The notes below the pieces were generated by a model. It ran no database searches and was not told where the DNA came from. It saw only the letters and a program-made list of their open reading frames with translations. The position numbers and the translations under genes are program-made. Source: Plantago elongata (Eukaryota; Streptophyta; Magnoliopsida; Lamiales; Plantaginaceae). From it: a stretch of 64,000 nt of DNA. Positions 22,230-35,400 of this stretch are shown piece after piece; positions within the stretch are counted from its first letter, which is position 1; each line of letters starts with the position of its first letter. Where the stretch lies: contig JAYMSP010000240.1 of NCBI GenBank assembly GCA_036897095.1, positions 1 through 64,000 on the forward strand, written 5' to 3'.

Positions 22230-23791
22230 ATGATGCTTTCTCTTGTAAAACCTTCAACAAACCTACATTCCTTTTCTCTCTGTTTCTTCTTCATTTCCAT
22301 CACAACAACATTGAACACAATCTCATCTGGTTTCAATGTCACAACCCTCACGTTCGGCCAGTCATATTCGCCTCTCTTTAGCGAATTCAACATACAACGG
22401 TCACCCAATGACAGGACCGTTCGCCTCATCCTCAATCGTTTCTCAGGTAACAAGATGATCGTTTACTTTCATTTCCGGATTCGAGCATTGTGAAAATAAA
22501 TCGATTTATTCAGGTAGCATGTTTGATTTGTAACAACAGGGTCAGGGATGATATCAACGGATTATTACAGCTACGGTTTCTTCAGCGCCACTATTAAAAT
22601 GCCGTCCCAACATACCGCTGGCATTGTCGTCGCTTTTTACGTAAGTGTTCGACGTTTTAAGGGCTATTTTTTGACAAATCTTGAAAATGAGTTCAATTTT
22701 TCAAAAACAGTTTGGTCAAGTAGAAATAAGGTTGAATTGAAAACCATGCTTTATTTAGTAAAGGGTTTGGTTACTTTGGTTATGATTGCACAATTGAAGT
22801 ATTTTTAACAAGAAATAGCATAATTAGGCATGTAAAGTTATAATCATTCAATAAATAGTTACAATTATGTAAATGTGTTTAGATGATTAACCATAATACC
22901 AATTGTTTTGTTCTGTGCAGACATCAAATGTAGACACATTTGAGAAGAACCATGACGAATTGGACATTGAGTTCTTAGGAAATGTAGAAGGAAAGCCATG
23001 GAGGTTTCAGACCAACATGTATGGGAACGGAAGTATGTCTCGCGGAAGAGAAGAGAGATATCGTATGTGGTTTGATCCGAGCAAATACTCTCATCGATAC
23101 AGTATTCTCTGGAGCCCGAAAAACATAATGTACGTATACGACTTCGGTTTTCTTAAGTAGGAGTTTCTCTTCTCAGGTCGGATCAAGTTTCGGGTGTCTT
23201 TATCTTAAAACTTGAAAAGATTTAGTGATTGTTCTCTTCCTGTACCAAATCAGATTTTATGTGGACGACATCCCCATAAGAGAAGTGGTGCGGAATGAGA
23301 GGATGAGGGGGGATTACCCAGCAAAACCGATGTCAGTTTACGCCACCATTTGGGACGCTTCGGCTTGGGCTACAAATGGAGGCAAGGAGAAAGTTAACTA
23401 CCAGTTTGAACCCTTTGTTGCAGAGTTCAATGACCTAGTGCTTGAAGGCTGCATTGTCGATCCAACAGAGCAAATACAGTCCACGAACTGTACTGATCGG
23501 ATCGCAACACTAATCACTAAAGGCTACTCCACCATCACGCCTAATGGTCAACAGTCAATGAAATGGTTCCGGGAGAGATATATGTATTACTCGTATTGCT
23601 ACGATAATATAAGGTACCCTGTGCCTCCACCTGAATGTGTTATATTGCCTTCAGAGAAGGATATGTTCATGACTACCGGGCGGTTGAGGGAAAAGATGAA
23701 GTTCAGTGGTAGCAACCGCCGCCATCGGCGTGGAAGAGCCAGCCAGAGGCGAAACAGAGGTTCAAGTCAGCAAGCAGCTGATATGAAATGA
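22230..23791 (+). CDS. Xyloglucan endotransglucosylase/hydrolase, XTH29/30 type
   Basis: Four exons, 22230-22446, 22540-22640, 22921-23129 and 23254-23791, encode 354 residues, with GT-AG introns of phase 1, 0 and 2. XTHs cut and rejoin xyloglucan chains in the growing wall (GH16). Residues 1 to about 36 form a hydrophobic secretion signal. The catalytic motif HDELDIEFLG is complete: Glu119 is the expected nucleophile, Glu123 the acid/base and Asp121 the helper. An NGS glycosylation site follows at Asn142, as usual in the family. The XET C-terminal region is present with its paired Cys (near SYCYDN and PPPEC). Ile in the catalytic motif, AGIVVAFYTSN and the long C-terminus match group III-B (AtXTH27-30), nearest XTH29/30. 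The last 30 residues are unusually Arg-rich. Two Met codons begin the frame. It converges on the CSLD gene. Confidence 0.95.
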
Positions 23792-24287
23792 GTTTATAGT
23801 AGAAGTCATTACTTAGAAACAGAGTCTCAATAGGCTAATGTGCATTTTAAGCTGAGGTGCTAATGGTGTCATACTGAGAGATACTTTTGTTATTTGCATA
23901 ACAAACTGATCAGTACGTGGCTGAAAAGAAGATGACCTTTATCAAATTACCAGACTTTGAAACTACTAATACAGATTTCACACCTCCAAAACAGTAACTC
24001 AAATGGACAGGAACTGTAGTTAAAACAAAGTCAAAAATTTAGAAGATAGGAAGGGTAAAGAATGAATAAAGTTTGTATACATCTACATCAAAGTCTCCGA
24101 ATCACAAAAATTCATAACTTGTCTTCGTCACTGAACATGTACGATGCAAGAAAAATTAAAGAAATGGTGTGCTTCTAATCAACTGGAGACCCTTGGAGCC
24201 TTTTCCTTGAATCATGCAAGATAATGATGTCAGGTAAAATGATTCACAGAGTGGCCAACCCGTTAGTTAGATCCTGTCCCGAAAAAA
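23792..24287. other. Convergent gap between XTH and CSLD
   Basis: 496 bp hold both 3' untranslated regions, one from each strand. No other feature is visible. The gap is short enough that the two transcripts could overlap at their ends. Confidence 0.7.
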
Positions 24288-27200
24288 TCATGGGAACTGG
24301 AAGGAACCTCCAATTTGTGCGTTGGCAGATGGGGGAGAAATTGCCACCCAAAGGAGAGAAATTGTAATAGCAATGAGACCAGACCAGACATACACGATAG
24401 TAGGTGTTCTTCCTCGCCTTCCCATCATACCCTTGGCGAATGGATAGAGATGAGCCAAGACCCAGAAGCTGAAGAACACACCACCAAGAAGACGGCTCCA
24501 CTGTGGTATGGTACTGTATATTGTCCGGCTAAAACCAACCGCTATTGCTATCAAGTTTGTTATCATGATGGTGATTGGTGGAATCATCAGAGAACTCCAT
24601 TTCAAGACGTAGAGATCAGCAAATTCATCATCATTTTCATCACCTGAAGACTTTGAGGTCAGGGTGAAAGAAATTTCAATCCCAGCAACGACCTTGAGAA
24701 GACCTTGTAACACAGCAGCAAGATGAGCGCTAGTGCCACCAATTAGCCAAAATTGCTCGTTACGCCACCATTCCTCAAGGTTAATGCCAGACCACTTGAT
24801 TTCAAGAATGGCTAACATCATCAGTGTCACAGTAATGACCAATAGGTACACAAGGAACGTGACGTCCAAAGACTGGACAATAAATTGACCAGAAAAGAGC
24901 GACAATGCGGGTAGGAAACAGTAGACAATCAGAAACAAGGAGGTGAATGGGTAGATACCAACATTGAGATACGCTACTCGTTGCAGAATTTTCATCTTGG
25001 GGCTGGCAAGGAAAGCATTATTACGTGAAAAGAAAATCTCAACTGACCCAGTGGCCCATCGGAGGACTTGATGAAGCCGATCCGTCAGATTAATTGGAGC
25101 AGTACCACGGAAAGCATCTCTTTTAGTGACACAGTATATTGACCTCCACCCACGATTGTGCATTCGGTACCCTGTCACCACATCTTCTGTAACAGACCCA
25201 TAAATCCATCCAACCCGACCACCCCATTCAGTTTTGTCTTCATACCAACATGAAATGACGCTAATAGCTTCTGCAACAGTTGATGCGTCAAGAAGTTCCC
25301 TTGGAATGGTTAAAGCACCAGGGGCTCGACCGTTTTTCACAGCCGGATGATCAGCAAGTGGTCTTCCTTGAAATTCAGCAACTGGGATTGAGTCAATAAG
25401 GAAGTTTGAGTTACCGAACCTTTTAGAGAACAGAGAAGGGTTCATGTCATCCTCTTCATCCATTCTTAGTGCTCTGTGTTCCTCTGGTGCAGAAGTAATA
25501 GCACCGTGTTTCTTACGACGAGCAAAACAACAGCTGCAACAGCTTGAGTGCTCTTTAGACCGGGGAGGGTCAAAACCATAAAGCGCGGTCCGGCGAAATA
25601 GGCAACCTGTGCCGACATAAACTGGGCCTTGAAGCCCATCTAGAGCACGCATGTTGACATCAAAGAAGACAGTATTGTGATTTGCATAGCGATCCGACGG
25701 ATCTATTCCTTCAAACCTTTGAGGAAACTGGACGTAAGCAATGCGATCTCCACCACGGTCCATCATGAAACACATGCCTTCTCTTATTGCAAATGAGTTG
25801 TAAATGTAGTGATCACAGTCCAGATTGAGTATGAATGGTCCGTTGGACATGATGGCTGAGGCCCTAACCAGTGCATTCATGGCCCCGGCTTTCTTGTTGT
25901 GATCGTAGCCAGGTCGCTTTTCACGAGAAACATAGACCAGCAATGGAAGACGAATGTCAACTTCGGTGAAATCCAGCGGACCACTTTCAGTCGTTCCATT
26001 CAGAGGTTGATCACTTGGGGGTTTCAACATTACCTGCAATTAACATAGGGCGTAAGATCTAGTTAGCTGTTCTAGTAAACTGTTACCCAATTTGTTTAAA
26101 AAATAAAGCACTGCCAATTAAAATAAGGCTTGTATGCATCTCTATTAATAGATTAATGATGCTAGAACACTCAAAATCTCTGTAACATAGGGTAATACTT
26201 TAACAGGAAGCAACAACCAAATAAAGAGACATAAACTTGCACATTCATATGAATCCATAGAGAACCTAAATAAACAACAGATGCCGTCAAATTAATACCT
26301 GTATGATCCCAGCATGGTCACCCCTAGAGTGTTCTGCCCCAGAATTCGTCCAAGTCCCTGGCCAATGTGTCCCGTCAGCCATCCAAGTTGCTCTGGAAAC
26401 CTTCATAGGTTCCAATATTTCATCCTCAACGGCTTGTCTCCTAAGCTTCATGGCCTTGATTTCTTCTCTAGCATTATACGCATCAGAACGACGACGAATG
26501 GAATCGGGGAGACCATTGATCCGAACCTTGAATTCATCATACTCACGCTTTACCCTTCTGCGGTCCTTGACGAAATCCGGGCGCACTTTAGTGTTCTTGA
26601 AAGGGTCCTTCTTCAAGCTGAAATAGGACTCGGGATTTCTTGGCTCAATAGTATGCTTTCGGCAAAATGGAACCCACAAGTTAGCAAAGCTAGCAGCTTC
26701 AGCTAGGGCCTCAAATGTCAAGAGTGCACCTCCATCGTCAGAAATATAGCACGAAAGTTTCTCAACTGGGTACTCAGCAGCAAGGATAGACAGAATAGTG
26801 TTTGCAGTAACAAGTGGAGGTTCCTTTTCAGGATCAGCGGTAGAAACAAATACATCTACTCCTGGGAGATCAGATTTCCCAGTTGGATTGGCAGGACTGG
26901 GTGTTTCAAACTTTTCTTTCAGTACGTTAAGATCCGTAGCACGATTGACAGGGCATAACTTTGGGAGTTGATCAAGTAACCAAGAGAAAGCAAACCAGAG
27001 CTCACATATGATCGACATCATCCACAGCCATCTAGCATCCTCATTTGGGTGACTAATTCTCCACATCAGAAACAATCCGAGAACAGCCATACGGATAAAT
27101 ATTAAGAGCCTGGAAGTAATATAGATGCATAAGATGTATGTCAGTCCTCTGCACATAATATTTTATCTCAAAGTCAACAAGGATTAAAGCAAACTATGGC

Positions 27201-28311
27201 CTCCAAATACACCTACGGCATAATTGTTCGTTTGACATGTAGTAGCACATACGTCCTGCTAGAGATTCACATTTTTCCAATCATATTTCTAACCACAGTA
27301 TGAACATGGAGTCAAATTCATACAAGTTCGAAAAATTTCTGGGTGCATCACATGATTGCATTCAGAGTGAAAAAAGCAGCACTGCAAAATTAAAATTAAA
27401 GAACATGAGCTAAAGCCATTTTACCTATATGGGCTTATAATAGCAGCTGGTATCTTCAATTTGCGGGTGAGAGGCCTCCAAGGTTTACCGAGAAGTTCCG
27501 GAGGCTCACCCCCCGATGCATCACTTTTATCATCTGCAAACCCTCCATCCTTGGGCCAAATCGCATTACCATACCCGTACGTCCCCTTGGTCTCAAACAA
27601 CCATCTGTTATGATCAAAATCAACTCCTGTTTGACTTCTCACCAGAGACTGGCTCCGCATCGACCTGTTGGTCGATTTCATAAGTGACAACCTCCTCTCC
27701 ATCTTTGACATAGTACCCGTAGAAGGCAGAGGTAAAGGCTGGCCAGGATCGGCTGAACTAGATGGCAACTCAGTATTCTTGTAAGGCTCTTTACAACCCG
27801 GGCAGATTCCATCACCAGTCTTAACAGCATCCATAAAACAATCACGACAAATCTTGAAATCACATTCACAGGGGAGAAGATCTTCACCCCTTTCATCACT
27901 CATGACTTTACCATCACAGCCCTGTATCGAACATGACGAGCCTTTTGCACCGGCCATTTGGGGATGGTTAGTTTCCGACTCAATTACCTTATCCATCAAG
28001 TGGGCACGAGTAACACTATTGAATCCACCAGTAAACAAAGAACTCGATACATACTGCTCCTCCACCCTTTGTGACATTGGAGGAGCATCCATCCTTACCG
28101 CCATTGAAGCATCCATAGGCTGATTATCAGGTGTTGGTGGTATATGTACAGTATATTCAGAAAACTCAACACCACTCATCTCACTATCAAGACTATCCCT
28201 GGACAAGTTGACATACCGACCTGAAGATGTCCTCCTTGAAAAGGTCACCTGCGGAGGAACTGCACCCCTCCCAAGCTGAGAATCGGAAGGTCTAAAAGAT
28301 CTTCCAGCCAT
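24288..28311 (-). CDS. CSLD: Cellulose synthase-like D glycosyltransferase
   Basis: Three exons on the minus strand, 28311-27425, 27109-26299 and 26033-24288, encode 1147 residues, the normal CSLD length. Introns are GT-AG, phase 2 and phase 0. CSLDs are GT2 enzymes of the plasma membrane and Golgi that make beta-1,4-glucan-type chains and are needed for tip growth and cell plates. The N-terminus has a RING-like zinc region with eight Cys (127, 132, 148, 150, 155, 158, 170, 173). Two membrane helices follow (about 297-343), then the GT2 domain with DDG (420-422), DCD (638-640), TED (848-850) and QVLRW (888-892), then about six C-terminal helices and the ending IGGSFQFP. All catalytic motifs are intact. 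[33 protein letters not shown] and the ending point to the CSLD2/CSLD3 branch; the exact paralogue is uncertain. A 5' UTR intron is likely. Confidence 0.97.
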
Positions 28312-28355
28312 TCTACCAATTGTATGCTACAGCACTACAGATTTATCACCAGTAC

Positions 28356-29479
28356 CTGAAAAGAACAGACCAGAATGTCAACAGAAGAAAAGAACTATAA
28401 CAATACCAAACAGTACCAGTTCAATTTAAAATCAAGGAGCTATTGCTTTATTATACTTTTGACTTTAAGAACATGCCCATGTGAGATACACAAGTACACA
28501 AACATCCATCTTCATTTTGTCTTGAAATGCAAAAACTTAGCAATACATATCTATAGTTTAGATCAGATCACTTTCATTTCTGTAAAGTGGCTATCTTTCT
28601 CTTTGTTTCAATAAAAGCAATAAAGCGATGCTTTCATTTCAAATTCAAATCTTCAAACAAGTAAGAGAAAAACATGAATGCAGAGCCATCAATACCAACT
28701 AAACCCCACAGAAACAATACCTATTTATTATAACCAGCATGAAACATCACACAAACAATCACACTTGAAAGATCTCAACTTTCCAAGAATCAAAGAACCC
28801 TCAAAACCCAAGAACTTGCAGATCAGAAGATGCTCAGAACGTGTGAGCAAATCACAATTTACAGAGAGAGAGAGTATAAGAAGATGGAAAGAGATAGAAG
28901 GCATACAAATATATTCACTTGATAAGAAAAAAGAGTAGGCTATATAATATACAAAGAAGCGGCCTTGGCCAAGACGTGTAAGAAACATTCAACAAATAAA
29001 GCACTAAAATAATGAATAAAAAAGAAAAAATGGTCCATATCTACTACTACTCGTACTCAACACAAATTCAAATTACAACTGTGATAATTGTGTTACTGTG
29101 ACCTGGTCTAAACTAAAACCCTCTCAGTGAAAGCTCATTCTCTAGTCTTCCTACATCACCACTCCTCGAAACAATTCATCAACTATACACACACATACTT
29201 TTACCCAGTAAATTAAAGAATTAGCAAACCAAATCAGCTTTTTCTAAGCCAAGCCGGCTAATTTACCAAGTCCCATAAGAAAACTTCAGCCGAATAGCAA
29301 GTACAAGGATAGATACACATAAAGTTGTCTCTTTTATGACAAAACAGAGAGTAAAACGGCAGAAAAAGCATCCGATTAAACCTCAACAGCATATACGTTA
29401 TAAAAACATCAGAATCGGCAAAAGGGGATATGCAAATGCGAGATCTGAATATTCGTAAAGGATCGTATATATGTTATAC
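28356..29479 (-). other. Likely 5' UTR intron of the CSLD gene
   Basis: On the minus strand a donor CAAG|GTATAAC at 29479 and an acceptor TTTTCAG|GTACTGG at 28356 bracket 1124 bp that lack coding sequence, 45 bp before the CSLD start codon. The leader exon would begin between about 29480 and 29700. Leader introns are common in plant genes of this kind and can raise expression. The call is from splice signals only. Confidence 0.55.
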
Positions 29480-29699
29480 CTTGAAAGTAAGAAAATGAAG
29501 GTGTTTGAGAAATTAGATTAGCTAACGGTGGTGTGTTGGCGTTGTTAAAGAAGTAAAGGTTGGATCTTTGTTCACCTGAGATGGAGCAGAAATGGGATTG
29601 GGTGTTCGAAGTGAAGAATCGATGAAGAAAGTGTTGTCTTTTGTTTTCAAAAAGAATTCAGACTAGTAGAGGAAGAGACGGCGAAGATTGTGGTGTAAT

Positions 29700-31465
29700 G
29701 TAATGTAGTAATATGGACAGTGACTGCAATAGAATTTCGAAGATTTAGGGGGATGCTTTTTTCATTTTCTTTCCTATTTTTCGTGGATTTCATTTTGGAG
29801 GTCGGATCGGATCGGATCCCCTACTGCTCACTATTATATGTTGGTTGGGTTTATCAGTTTGATGTTATTTTCAACAAACTTGTTACGTTATGGGTTAACG
29901 AGTAAACGTTCAATTTGTTTAAAAATCTTATAAAAACTAGTACAAACTTGCTAACTTATTTGTATATATACTATATTCAGTAAATTTACTAACATATTGT
30001 ATTTTTTAACACTTATTATAAGTATCAGTTAGTTTATCCCATGTTATTAACTGGACGGAGCATACTAATGTATCGTATCAGAGGATATCGTTTTGAGTAG
30101 ACAACTAATAGTACTTGTTGAAATATTGCATAGAAGTACATTATGTAATTGTTTATTCCTTTATTAATTACAGAATCTGAGAATTATTTCAATGGATCCA
30201 CAATAAACTGTAACCACATGCAGAAATTGTATGAAATCTAGCTAGCTAGCAATTAATTAGGAATTTAGAATGAGAAATGTAAGAAAGCTCGCATGTCTGG
30301 AGTAGTAGAAGTCACTCACATGTATGGATGCCATAGAAAATGTGGAATGTAACTCATAAGGAAAGTTGATGTGTTTTGAATTTTAAAATGAAATTGGCGA
30401 AAGCAGCAGCAAGCTAGTTTCAAGTGGACCCAAACTCAAACTGGTTTAATGATTCATCACCTCTCCAACTTAACTTTTTGTGCCACGAGTCCTGGTCCAC
30501 CTTTTTATATCCGTTGCAAATTATCTCATCAAAAACTGGGACGAACCATAATTTAAATTTTAATTGGACGAAATTATATATAAAAGTTTTCAGGGACAGA
30601 ATTCTAAATTAACAAAAATATTACATATAAAAATTTCATTTTCAAATTTTAACTGGGACGAACGCCGCCTTTATGCCCCCTTCTAATTCCGTCCTACGTA
30701 ACAGTTTAAATTTATCATCTAATTCTAACATGTTGGTATTGATATATCCATCCTTCCACGGAGGCTCTACTTCCTCCAACGATTTTTCAAAATAAATTGA
30801 GTTGAACTGCATAAAGTATAATAGTATAAAATAAAAATAAATAAAACTTAATTAAATTGAGGTGAATGAGTTTCAGTTGAAAAGAACAATCCTTACTATG
30901 TACTCTCTTCCATAAACTATTACTTATGTGATTTAAAATGTTCGAAAATGACAATCAAGTAAAACTTTATTTTCTATATTACACTCATTATGTTTTTAAC
31001 AAAAAAATAGTACAACATAAAATCTATGTGACATTAAATGAGGACCAACTATTTGGAATATGATATGGTACGTACGTAGTGATTGGCATAAAGTTAAGAT
31101 TGTAAAGTCTATAAAAAAAAGAAAAAGTTAAACGTTTTTAATCTAAACTTTAAATATCTTCTTTACTTGTTAAACTCTAGTGGGATGGAAATAAGTGTAG
31201 AACCGAACGCGTTTGAGAGGATGGGGTGTCTCCTGTGATGTTATGGAATGTGTGTTTGGAAAAATAAAGACACGATGAGTATGACATGCAAGCAAGCAAA
31301 TAGACGCACGCAAACGGTAAGGTAGCTACCATGTGAAAGCGAACATTAACAAACAACTTGGTAGCAACATATTCAAGTGTGAGCGTATCTATGTACGGTC
31401 TTTTCAGTTCATCTCCAGCTCATTTACCACTGTCCTCTTAGTTTATTTTCCACCCATAATACTAA
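29700..31465. other. Intergenic DNA upstream of CSLD
   Basis: AT-rich sequence, part of which must be the CSLD promoter (divergent side). A GGATCGGATCGGATCC tandem lies near 29801-29817. No gene or complete repeat was recognised. Confidence 0.5.
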
Positions 31466-31742
31466 GCGACCGTTTGGTATTAAAATAGGTTTGGTATTAA
31501 ATTTTAAATGAATCTATTTAAATAGTAAAAAATTGATGAATTAGATTAAATTTTAGTTGAGTTGTTAAAAAATTAGTATTGGTATAGAATTGAGTTGATT
31601 ATGTTAAAATTTGTGTATGGAGAAGAAAGTTTGGAGTAAATTGAATTATGTTGGAGTAAATAATAACTCAATTATGATGCCTGAACAAATACAAAATTAG
31701 TTTTCTCAACTCCAATTCACTGAAAGCCTAAACCAAACAATT
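31466..31742. repeat. AT-rich MITE-like repeat, copy 2
   Basis: It shares about 75 bp of interior with 8405-8703. The ends form a weak inverted repeat (GACCGTTTGGTATTA on the left, read against AATTGTTTGGTTTA from the right), and ACTAA occurs just outside each end (31461-31465 and 31743-31747). No coding content. It abuts the next MITE almost directly. Confidence 0.5.
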
Positions 31743-31747
31743 ACTAA

Positions 31748-31984
31748 AGGGTTGATTGGAGTAGCATCCAAGTGCCCATTTGAATGCTACTTGGGGATTT
31801 TATGTTTGTTATGGCTATAAATGCGAAGATTGAAATAACTCTACAGTAGCAACATTTTTCTCTACCTATATAACAAACCTATAATTCCCTATTCAATTAC
31901 AATTCTATATCAAATACAATTTTAACAATCCCACTACAATTTCGGTCATTATTCAGACATTTAAATCGCATGCCAATCAACCCC
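31748..31984. mobile_element. PIF/Harbinger (Tourist)-like MITE, copy A
   Basis: A 237-bp element with terminal inverted repeats (AGGGTTGATTGG inwards from the left, GGGGTTGATTGG from the right) and the 3-bp repeat TAA on both sides (31745-31747, 31985-31987). Short inverted termini plus a TAA/TTA-type 3-bp duplication point to the PIF/Harbinger group. It is closely similar along its whole length to 35081-35324. It encodes nothing. Confidence 0.85.
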
Positions 31985-32462
31985 TAATTAATACATTCAT
32001 GTACACACATACTAAAATACATAAACTCCAAATTTATTAATAATGTGTTGATAGAATACAAATAAACTTTTATATTTCAGCTATCATACTAGCTCTATTC
32101 TAAATAATATTATGAATTTTTAATTTTCATCTGTCTCACGTGATTTTATACTATTTAACAATCTAAATTTTATACTTAAATTGCACATTTTATCACTGAT
32201 ATACATTTTTCTCACATTTTTTACACTATATCATTATTTTAAATTTTCACTATTACGTGTCAACTTAATATATAAAATTCTCCTGAAATGAGAGAGTTAG
32301 ATATTATAATTGAATTGAAGCTAGTGGTATAATATGCTCTAATTCATGCTTCTTCAGTTCCAATTTAAATTACTCCATATCCCGAATATAACTTTTAAGA
32401 AATTTTATTAAATACGGTAGGAGAAAATTATAATAAAATACTTCTTTCTATTCGAGTTGGAG

Positions 32463-35400
32463 GTTTTTTTTTCTCAAAAGTAATCATTCATTTATAAATA
32501 AAGCAAAAACCAACTACAACAAATATAGAGATATACTCTAAAGACAGGATCCTTAGAGGTTAAAACTACATTTTTTGAACAACATGTTTTTGTTGGAGAT
32601 TGTACATGACTGGTATGGCATTCTTCAAGACCCGTCAAAGAAGGTTTTGATTTTGTTTGAGATTTTTAGTCGCCAAATGAAATCCCAGTTTGCTTGGCTA
32701 ACTGTGCTGCTTGAACCACCTTTATCTTGCTGCATTTGTGCTCGTAAATCCCATGCCAAGTAATATGCGACTTCACTGAGTTAAGACCAGATTTGGTATA
32801 GTGCCCAATAAGAAGTCAGGTGCCTCACAGTTTGGCAGAGGAATCCGTAGGATGGTCTGCATCTTCCTCCCATAATAATGTGTGAATTGGTTCTTCATTC
32901 CAAGTAGCAGTAGTCGAATCAATACGGTTGGAAGTTCGGACCCAAACCATATAAGTCTGGTGTAAAAGGATTCAGATTACCATTCCGTGGGAGCCCTGAG
33001 TCCTCCCAAATGTCAACAGCAGACCCATTCCCAATTCTCCATCTCACGCCTTGTCTAACAAGATCCATAGCACCGAGAATGTTCTTCCAAGTATACGACA
33101 CATGCGATCTTGGAGTGGCATGTAAAATGTAGTATGCGGAAAATACTTTGCTTTAAGTACACGACTTAAAAGTGATTCCGGGAATTGAATAACCCTCCAT
33201 ATTTGCTTGTCAAGTATTGCCAAGTTGAAACTTCTAAGATCTCGAAATCCCATGCCTCCATCACGTTTGCTTTCACACAAAGAGTAGCAATTAATCCAAT
33301 GAATCTTATCCTTGCTATTATCACCCCCACCAAAACCGTGCAATAGTATACTCTAATTCACCGAGGAGGGAATCAACAATCTTAAAGCATCCCATATCAT
33401 AAGTTGGAATTGCTTGTAAGAACAATTTAATAAGAACTTCTTTTCCGGCTTGTGAGAAGTTCCGACCTCCAAAAGATTGAATTTTGCCCCAAATACGTTT
33501 CCTTAGCCATCCAAAAACTTCCTTGTTCGAACTACCCATCTCTGCTGGTAAGCCTAGATGATTCTCATGACGATCTATCACACTAACAGGCAATAAGATC
33601 ACAAATTTCAAGCACCTTCTCCTCAGTTATATTCCGATTAAAAACCACAGTAGACTTATGTATATTAATCTCTTGACCCGAGGCAAGACTATATCGTAAA
33701 AGAATGTCAGAAATCTCATGAGCAGCATTCATAGTAGCCTGGCAAAAGATAATTGTACCATCTACAAAAGGAAGATGAGAGATCCTAGGTGTTGTTGGGG
33801 AAACAAAAATCCCTCTCAACACCCCCACTATCCTCTGCATCACAAAATAAAGAATTGAAAGCTTTTGAACAAAAAAAGAAACAAGTAAGGTGATAAGGGA
33901 TCTCCTATCGGATTCCCCTCTCTGGTTGGATTGGATCAAGAGGCTCACCATTTAACAATACGAAATAACATATTGTACGTAAACTGAGCATGATAAAATT
34001 GATGAAAGAACTCTCAAAACCTAATTTATACAACACACTCTCAAGAAAGATCCATTCACCTATCATAGACCTTACTCATGTCTAATTTTAAAACTATAAA
34101 AAATCATTCCCTTAGTTGTTTTTTTTCAAATAATGATTGATTTCATAGCCACCAAGACATTATCAATAATTAGTCGATTTTGCACAAAGGCGGATTGAGT
34201 CTCGGATATGAGGAAGTTCAGAGGAGGTTTCTACCTATTTATAATAGCTTTAGAAGCTATTTTAAAAATAACATTGCTAAGACTAAATTGGGATACAACC
34301 TCTGGTGTTTTGCATTTAGGAAGGAGAACAATGTAAGTAAAATTCAAACAATGTCCAGATTCTGATTGTTTAAAAAATCAAGTGTACAAGTAGTCACATT
34401 ATCATGAACAATATGCCAAAAACGTTGATAAAAAAGAGCTTGCATATCATTTGGATACCATTTGGACCAGGTGATTTAAGGGATACATATCAAAAATTGC
34501 TTTTTGGACATCATGTATAGTGAATTCACGATTCGAATCACGATTGATAGCCTTCGTCACACGCGCCTTCATAGTACTCACAACGTCATCCACTTCTGCA
34601 ACTGAGGGTAGTCTGGACCGAAGATTGACCCAAAATACTGATTGATGATTGATTCCATAGCTTCCTTACTGTTCTGCAGAGTATCAAAATTATCCCTCAT
34701 CCCCTCGATTTTTTTCTGTGCGTGCGAGTAGTGGCCTTGGAGTGGAAATAATGTGTGTTCCTGTCTCCCTCAGCGAACCACTGTGCCTTAGAGCGTTGTC
34801 GTCACAACAATTCCTCCCTGTCCAATTATTTTCCAATTCAATCTTAGTATCCCTTATCTGAGCCATCTCTGTCGTAAGATTCTGCTTCTGTAAATCGGAA
34901 ATAGTAGCTTCCAGTTTCTGTATTTTCTTTAGAATTTGTCCATAGGTCTCAGAATTCCAGTTGATGATACCGATTCTACATTGTTCCATATTCGTCAGAA
35001 GACTGAGATCGTCTGTCCATTCATTACGAATAACGTTTTCACACTCCGACGATTTAACCCACATTGCTTCAAATCTCCAAGGGGCTGATTGGAGTAGCAT
35101 CCAAATGCCCATTTGGATGCTACTTGTGTTTGTTATGGCATTTAAATGCCGAAGATTGAAATGGTTCTACAGTAGCAACATTTTTCTCTACCTATATAAC
35201 AAACCTACAATACCCTATCCAATTACAATTCTATACCAAACACAATTTTAACAATCTCACTACAATTCCGATCACTATTCAGGCATTTAAATCGGGGCAT
35301 TTAAGTCGCATGACAATCAACCCTCAAATTTTTGTAGGTGCAGTGTGTTGAGCTAGTGAACTAGAAAGTTGTAACTGGATCATCATATGATTCGAAGCTC

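Noticed and set aside
24315-26706. Plus-strand frames at 24315-24647, 26303-26626 and 26314-26706
   Set aside because: They are antisense to the CSLD exons and lack any domain.
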